Positions 61,473 to 64,000 of a DNA stretch of 64,000 nt are shown here, one piece after another. The translations under genes were made by a program, and so were the position numbers. Origin of the DNA: Streptomyces leeuwenhoekii. GTDB lineage: Bacteria > Actinomycetota > Actinomycetes > Streptomycetales > Streptomycetaceae. Within the stretch, counting starts at the first letter, position 1. Each line of letters begins with the position of its first letter. The DNA is taken from positions 4,478,001 to 4,542,000 of the forward strand of contig NZ_LN831790.1 of assembly GCF_001013905.1 (NCBI RefSeq), given 5' to 3'. Under the pieces are notes generated by a model. That model had not been told where the DNA came from and ran no database searches. It saw only the letters and a list, made by a program, of their open reading frames with translations.

Positions 61473-62174
61473 ATGGCATCGCTCAACGTCGGCAATCTCG
61501 GTGAGTACCTGCGCGAGCAGCGGCGCAACGCGCAGCTGTCGCTGCGTCAGCTCGCCGACGCCGCCGGGGTGTCCAATCCGTACCTGAGCCAGATCGAGCG
61601 CGGCCTGCGCAAGCCGAGCGCGGAGGTGCTGCAGCAGGTCGCCAAGGCGCTGAGGATCTCCGCCGAGACGCTGTACGTGCGGGCGGGGATCCTCGACGCC
61701 GACCGGGACCGCGACGAGGTGGAGACGAGCGCCGCCGTCCTCGCCGACCCGACGCTCACCGAGCGGCAGAAGCAGGTGCTGCTCCAGATCTACGAGTCCT
61801 TCCGCAAGGAGAACGGCTTCGGGTCCCCGGCCGCCCCGGCGGACGCCCCGGGCGAGGCCCGGGACGGCGCGCGGAGCGACGCCTCCGGCCCCGACGGCGG
61901 CGGCCCCGACGGCGGTGCCTCCCCGCGCGACCCGCGCGCGGCCGACGCCGAGGCCGAGGCGGTACGCCGTCCCCGTGATGGTGACGGGGACGCCACGGCC
62001 GTACGCCGTTCCCGTGACGACGAGATCGATGCCGTACGCCGTTCCCGTGACGGCGAGATCGATGCCGTACGGCGTGCCCGCGGCGGCGACGGGGCAGGCG
62101 GCGGTCAGGGCGCCGCGCGCCGCACCCGCGGGGCCGGTGGCGGCGACGCCGGTCCGCGCCCGTCGAACGGGTGA
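61473..62174 (+). CDS. XRE-family regulator with repeat-rich C-terminal tail
   Basis: 233 residues from ATG 61473 (GGAGG upstream). Helix-turn-helix in SLRQLADAAGVSNPYLSQIE, then GLRKPSAEVLQQVAKALRIS. After residue ~120 the protein is low complexity, with a coded repeat AVRRSRDDEID/AVRRSRDGEID. The core matches mycobacterial Rv0474, which precedes hbhA and a DUF2516 gene exactly as here. It probably regulates this triad through the palindrome at 61424-61443. Confidence 0.88.
   Translation: MASLNVGNLGEYLREQRRNAQLSLRQLADAAGVSNPYLSQIERGLRKPSAEVLQQVAKALRISAETLYVRAGILDADRDRDEVETSAAVLADPTLTERQKQVLLQIYESFRKENGFGSPAAPADAPGEARDGARSDASGPDGGGPDGGASPRDPRAADAEAEAVRRPRDGDGDATAVRRSRDDEIDAVRRSRDGEIDAVRRARGGDGAGGGQGAARRTRGAGGGDAGPRPSNG
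61962..62090 (+). repeat. In-frame 33-bp coding repeat in the XRE tail
   Basis: Units beginning GTACGCCGT at 61962, 62001, 62034, and GTACGGCGT at 62067 (periods 39, 33, 33 bp). They encode variants of VRRSRDGEIDA. The 33-bp step keeps the frame, so copy number can vary without loss of the protein. Confidence 0.8.
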
Positions 62175-62253
62175 GACGGAAGCGTGGTCCGGCCGGACGA
62201 GCGCGGAACCCCACACAACCCTCAAAGCGAACGTGACCGGGAGGTCCAGCACC

Positions 62254-62871
62254 ATGGCCATCACCGACGACCTGCGCAAGACCCTCAGCGACCCCACCCC
62301 GCTCTACTTCGCCGCGGGCACCGCCGACCTGGCCTGGCAGCAGGCGAAGAAGGTGCCCGTGCTGGTGGAGCAGTTGCGCACCGAGGCCCCGTCCCGCATC
62401 GAGGCCGTCCGCAACACCGACCCGAAGGACGTCCAGCAGAAGGCGACCGCGCGGGTCAAGGAGACGCAGTCGACCCTCCAGACCAAGGTGAACGAGTTCC
62501 TGGGCTCCCTCGACACCGACCTGAAGAAGCTCGGTGAGACCGCCCAGGGCCTCGCGCTGCGCGGGGTGGGCGTCGCCGCCGAGTACGCCGTCAAGGCCCG
62601 GGAGACCTACGAGAAGGTCGCCGAGCACGGCGAGCAGGCCGTGCGCACCTGGCGCGGCCAGGCCGCCGAGGGCATCGAGGACATCGCCGAGGGGGTGGAG
62701 GAGCTGGCCGTGGCCGTCGAGCCGAAGGCCGAGCCGGTCACGGTCGAGGAGGACAAGCCCGCCGGCGCCAAGGCCGATCCGGCCGCGGCGAAGAAGGCCC
62801 CGGCCGCCAGGAAGGCCCCGGTGCGGAAGCCGGCCCCCGGCGCGAAGAAGACGACCCCGTCCGCCCAGTGA
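62254..62871 (+). CDS. HbhA-like heparin-binding/coiled-coil protein
   Basis: 205 residues. An N-terminal helical region (DLRKTLSDPTPLYFAAGTAD) leads into a long coiled coil (residues ~45-140, e.g. KATARVKETQSTLQTKVNEF). The tail is Lys/Ala/Pro-rich (AAAKKAPAARKAPVRKPAPG), as in mycobacterial HBHA. There it binds heparan sulfate and polyanions; in a soil Streptomyces the role is unknown and may be envelope or DNA related. ATG 62254 follows GGGAGG. It lies 79 nt after the XRE gene. Confidence 0.87.
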   Translation: MAITDDLRKTLSDPTPLYFAAGTADLAWQQAKKVPVLVEQLRTEAPSRIEAVRNTDPKDVQQKATARVKETQSTLQTKVNEFLGSLDTDLKKLGETAQGLALRGVGVAAEYAVKARETYEKVAEHGEQAVRTWRGQAAEGIEDIAEGVEELAVAVEPKAEPVTVEEDKPAGAKADPAAAKKAPAARKAPVRKPAPGAKKTTPSAQ

Positions 62872-63030
62872 GCCGTCCGAGCCGTCCGTGACCGGGCGGC
62901 GGACGAACAGGGATGTACGGGGACGGGCCGGGCACTCGCGGGGTGCCCGGCCCGTTCCTCCGGTAGTGGGCCCGTGCTTGCGGGTACGGTGACCGCGTAA
63001 GTCGACGAGCCGAGTCTGGTGGTGGACGTT

Positions 63031-63372
63031 GTGCTGATGCAGGGATTCGCCGGGTTCATGTGGCTGCTGAGCATGGCCCTGATCCTTTTCAGCGGTTTCG
63101 CGCTGATCGACGCCGCCACGCGCCGCGAGGACGCCTACCGGGCGGCGGACAAGCAGACCAAGCCTTTCTGGCTGATCATCCTCGGGCTCGCCTTCGTGGT
63201 GAACCTGATCTTCAACATCCTGTCCTTCCTGCCGATCATCGGCCTGATCGCGACGATCGTGTACATGGTCGACGTCCGGCCCGCGCTGCGCGGCCTGCCG
63301 GGCGGCGGCCGCAGCACCCGCCGCGGCTCCAGCAGCGACGGTCCGTACGGGCCGTACAACGGCGGGCGGTAG
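63031..63372 (+). CDS. DUF2516 two-helix membrane protein
   Basis: 113 residues from GTG 63031 (GTG 63019 and 63022 are alternatives). Hydrophobic helices at about residues 7-26 (FMWLLSMALILFSGFALIDA) and 48-80 (PFWLIILGLAFVVNLIFNIL), with a Gly/Ser/Tyr tail. It matches Rv0476-like proteins downstream of hbhA. Function unknown, presumed membrane partner of the HbhA-like protein. Confidence 0.85.
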   Translation: MLMQGFAGFMWLLSMALILFSGFALIDAATRREDAYRAADKQTKPFWLIILGLAFVVNLIFNILSFLPIIGLIATIVYMVDVRPALRGLPGGGRSTRRGSSSDGPYGPYNGGR

Positions 63373-63464
63373 GCCCCAACCTTCCGGAGCCCGCCCGGCA
63401 GGACCGCTCGGCAGGTCCGCTCGGCAGGACCACCCGGCGGGGTCCACCCGGCGGGACCGCCCGG

Positions 63465-64000
63465 TTACGGCACGCGGTCCAGCAGCAGGACCGCCACGTC
63501 GTCGGTCAGCTCGCCGCCGTTGAGGTCGCGGACCTCGTTCACCGCCGCCTGCAGCAGCTCCTCGCCGCGCAGGCCCTGAGCGAGCTGGCGGCGGACCATC
63601 TCCACCATGCCCTCCTGGCCGAGCCGCTCGCGGCCCGCGCCGACCCGGCCCTCGATCAGGCCGTCGGTGTAGAGCATCAGGGTCCACTCCGCGCCCAGCT
63701 CGACCTGCATCCGCGGCCAGCGCGCGCCGGGCAGCAGCCCGAGCGCCGGGCCGTTGTTGTCGTACGGCAGCAGCCGCGCGGGGCGGCCGGGCGCGGCGAT
63801 CAGCGGCGCCGGGTGACCGGCCAGGCACAGTCCGGCGCGGCGGCCGTCCGGGGCGATGTCCACCGCGCACAGGGTGGCGAAGATCTCGTCGTCCGACCGC
63901 TCGTGCTCCAGCACCTCCTGGAGCGTGCCGAGCAGCTCGTCGCCGCACAGGCCCGCCAGGGTCAGCGCGCGCCAGGCGATGCGCAGCTCGACGCCGAGCG
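63465..64000 (-). CDS. PP2C-type (SpoIIE/RsbU-like) phosphatase, C-terminal part
   Basis: Cut by the window edge. The last ~178 residues are visible: DEIFATLCAVDIAPDGRRAG, LAGHPAPLIAAPGRPARLLP, and TLMLYTDGLIEGRVGAGRER with the metal-binding Asp in YTDGLIE, then LNGGELTDDVAVLLLDRVP with Asp in TDDVAVL. This is a SpoIIE-type PPM serine phosphatase domain. In Streptomyces such proteins often carry sensor domains upstream and act on anti-sigma factor antagonists. The N-terminal domains are outside the window. Confidence 0.9.
   Translation of the reverse strand, partial: LGVELRIAWRALTLAGLCGDELLGTLQEVLEHERSDDEIFATLCAVDIAPDGRRAGLCLAGHPAPLIAAPGRPARLLPYDNNGPALGLLPGARWPRMQVELGAEWTLMLYTDGLIEGRVGAGRERLGQEGMVEMVRRQLAQGLRGEELLQAAVNEVRDLNGGELTDDVAVLLLDRVP

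Overview
High-GC actinobacterial chromosome, almost certainly Streptomyces. The evidence is pervasive G/C third positions, frequent GTG and TTG starts, many apparently leaderless genes, and a gene order that matches, from memory, the S. coelicolor core region around pitH1, pstS, ppk, mshD, glnR and nur. No phage, integron, CRISPR array or intact insertion sequence is visible.

Layout. 1-236: 5S rRNA end of an rRNA operon and its terminator. 284-2911: a NarL-type two-component pair diverging from an acetyltransferase across a perfect operator palindrome. 2931-11741: a chromosomal type IV secretion-like locus (VirD4-like, split VirB4, VirB6-like, bitopic protein, VirB2-like pilin; then a divergent transglycosylase/NlpC-P60 wall hydrolase). 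12006-14640: PAP2 phosphatase, small proteins, a lipoprotein and a CsoR copper repressor with its operator. 14829-24919: a phosphate island with DUF47-Pit, pstSCAB behind a PHO box, CHAD protein and polyphosphate kinase. 25174-32106: repeats, a decayed membrane gene, mshD, a secreted 5'-nucleotidase, a pectate lyase-pectinesterase fusion, and a degraded XRE/DUF397 locus. 32327-38340: a DUF6247 two-gene unit, a sensor kinase-regulator-HtrA group, a LacI regulator and GlnR. 38634-45467: hydrolase, MoaD-like protein, LmeA-like protein, then a cysteine-type leader peptide ahead of a rhodanese and DUF1416, followed by small proteins and a nitrobindin.

45568-48665 is the most interesting segment. 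A good promoter and a long two-part RNA hairpin precede three translationally overlapping genes: an Abi_2-like HEPN RNase, an N6-adenine methylase and a half-size specificity subunit, with no HsdR. This looks like an inserted defence or toxin-antitoxin unit of unusual composition, in which the HEPN RNase may take the place of the restriction subunit and the hairpin RNA may be its antitoxin.

48700-64000 returns to core genes (nur, ygfZ, dtd, rsiG with both c-di-GMP motifs), followed by accessory regulator/enzyme pairs: TetR-HelD/HelR, HxlR-imine reductase-like, TetR-TetX-like monooxygenase. It ends with the XRE-HbhA-like-DUF2516 triad also known in mycobacteria, and a PP2C-type phosphatase cut by the window edge. 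Two short tandem duplications in this part contain the stop codons of the genes they end.
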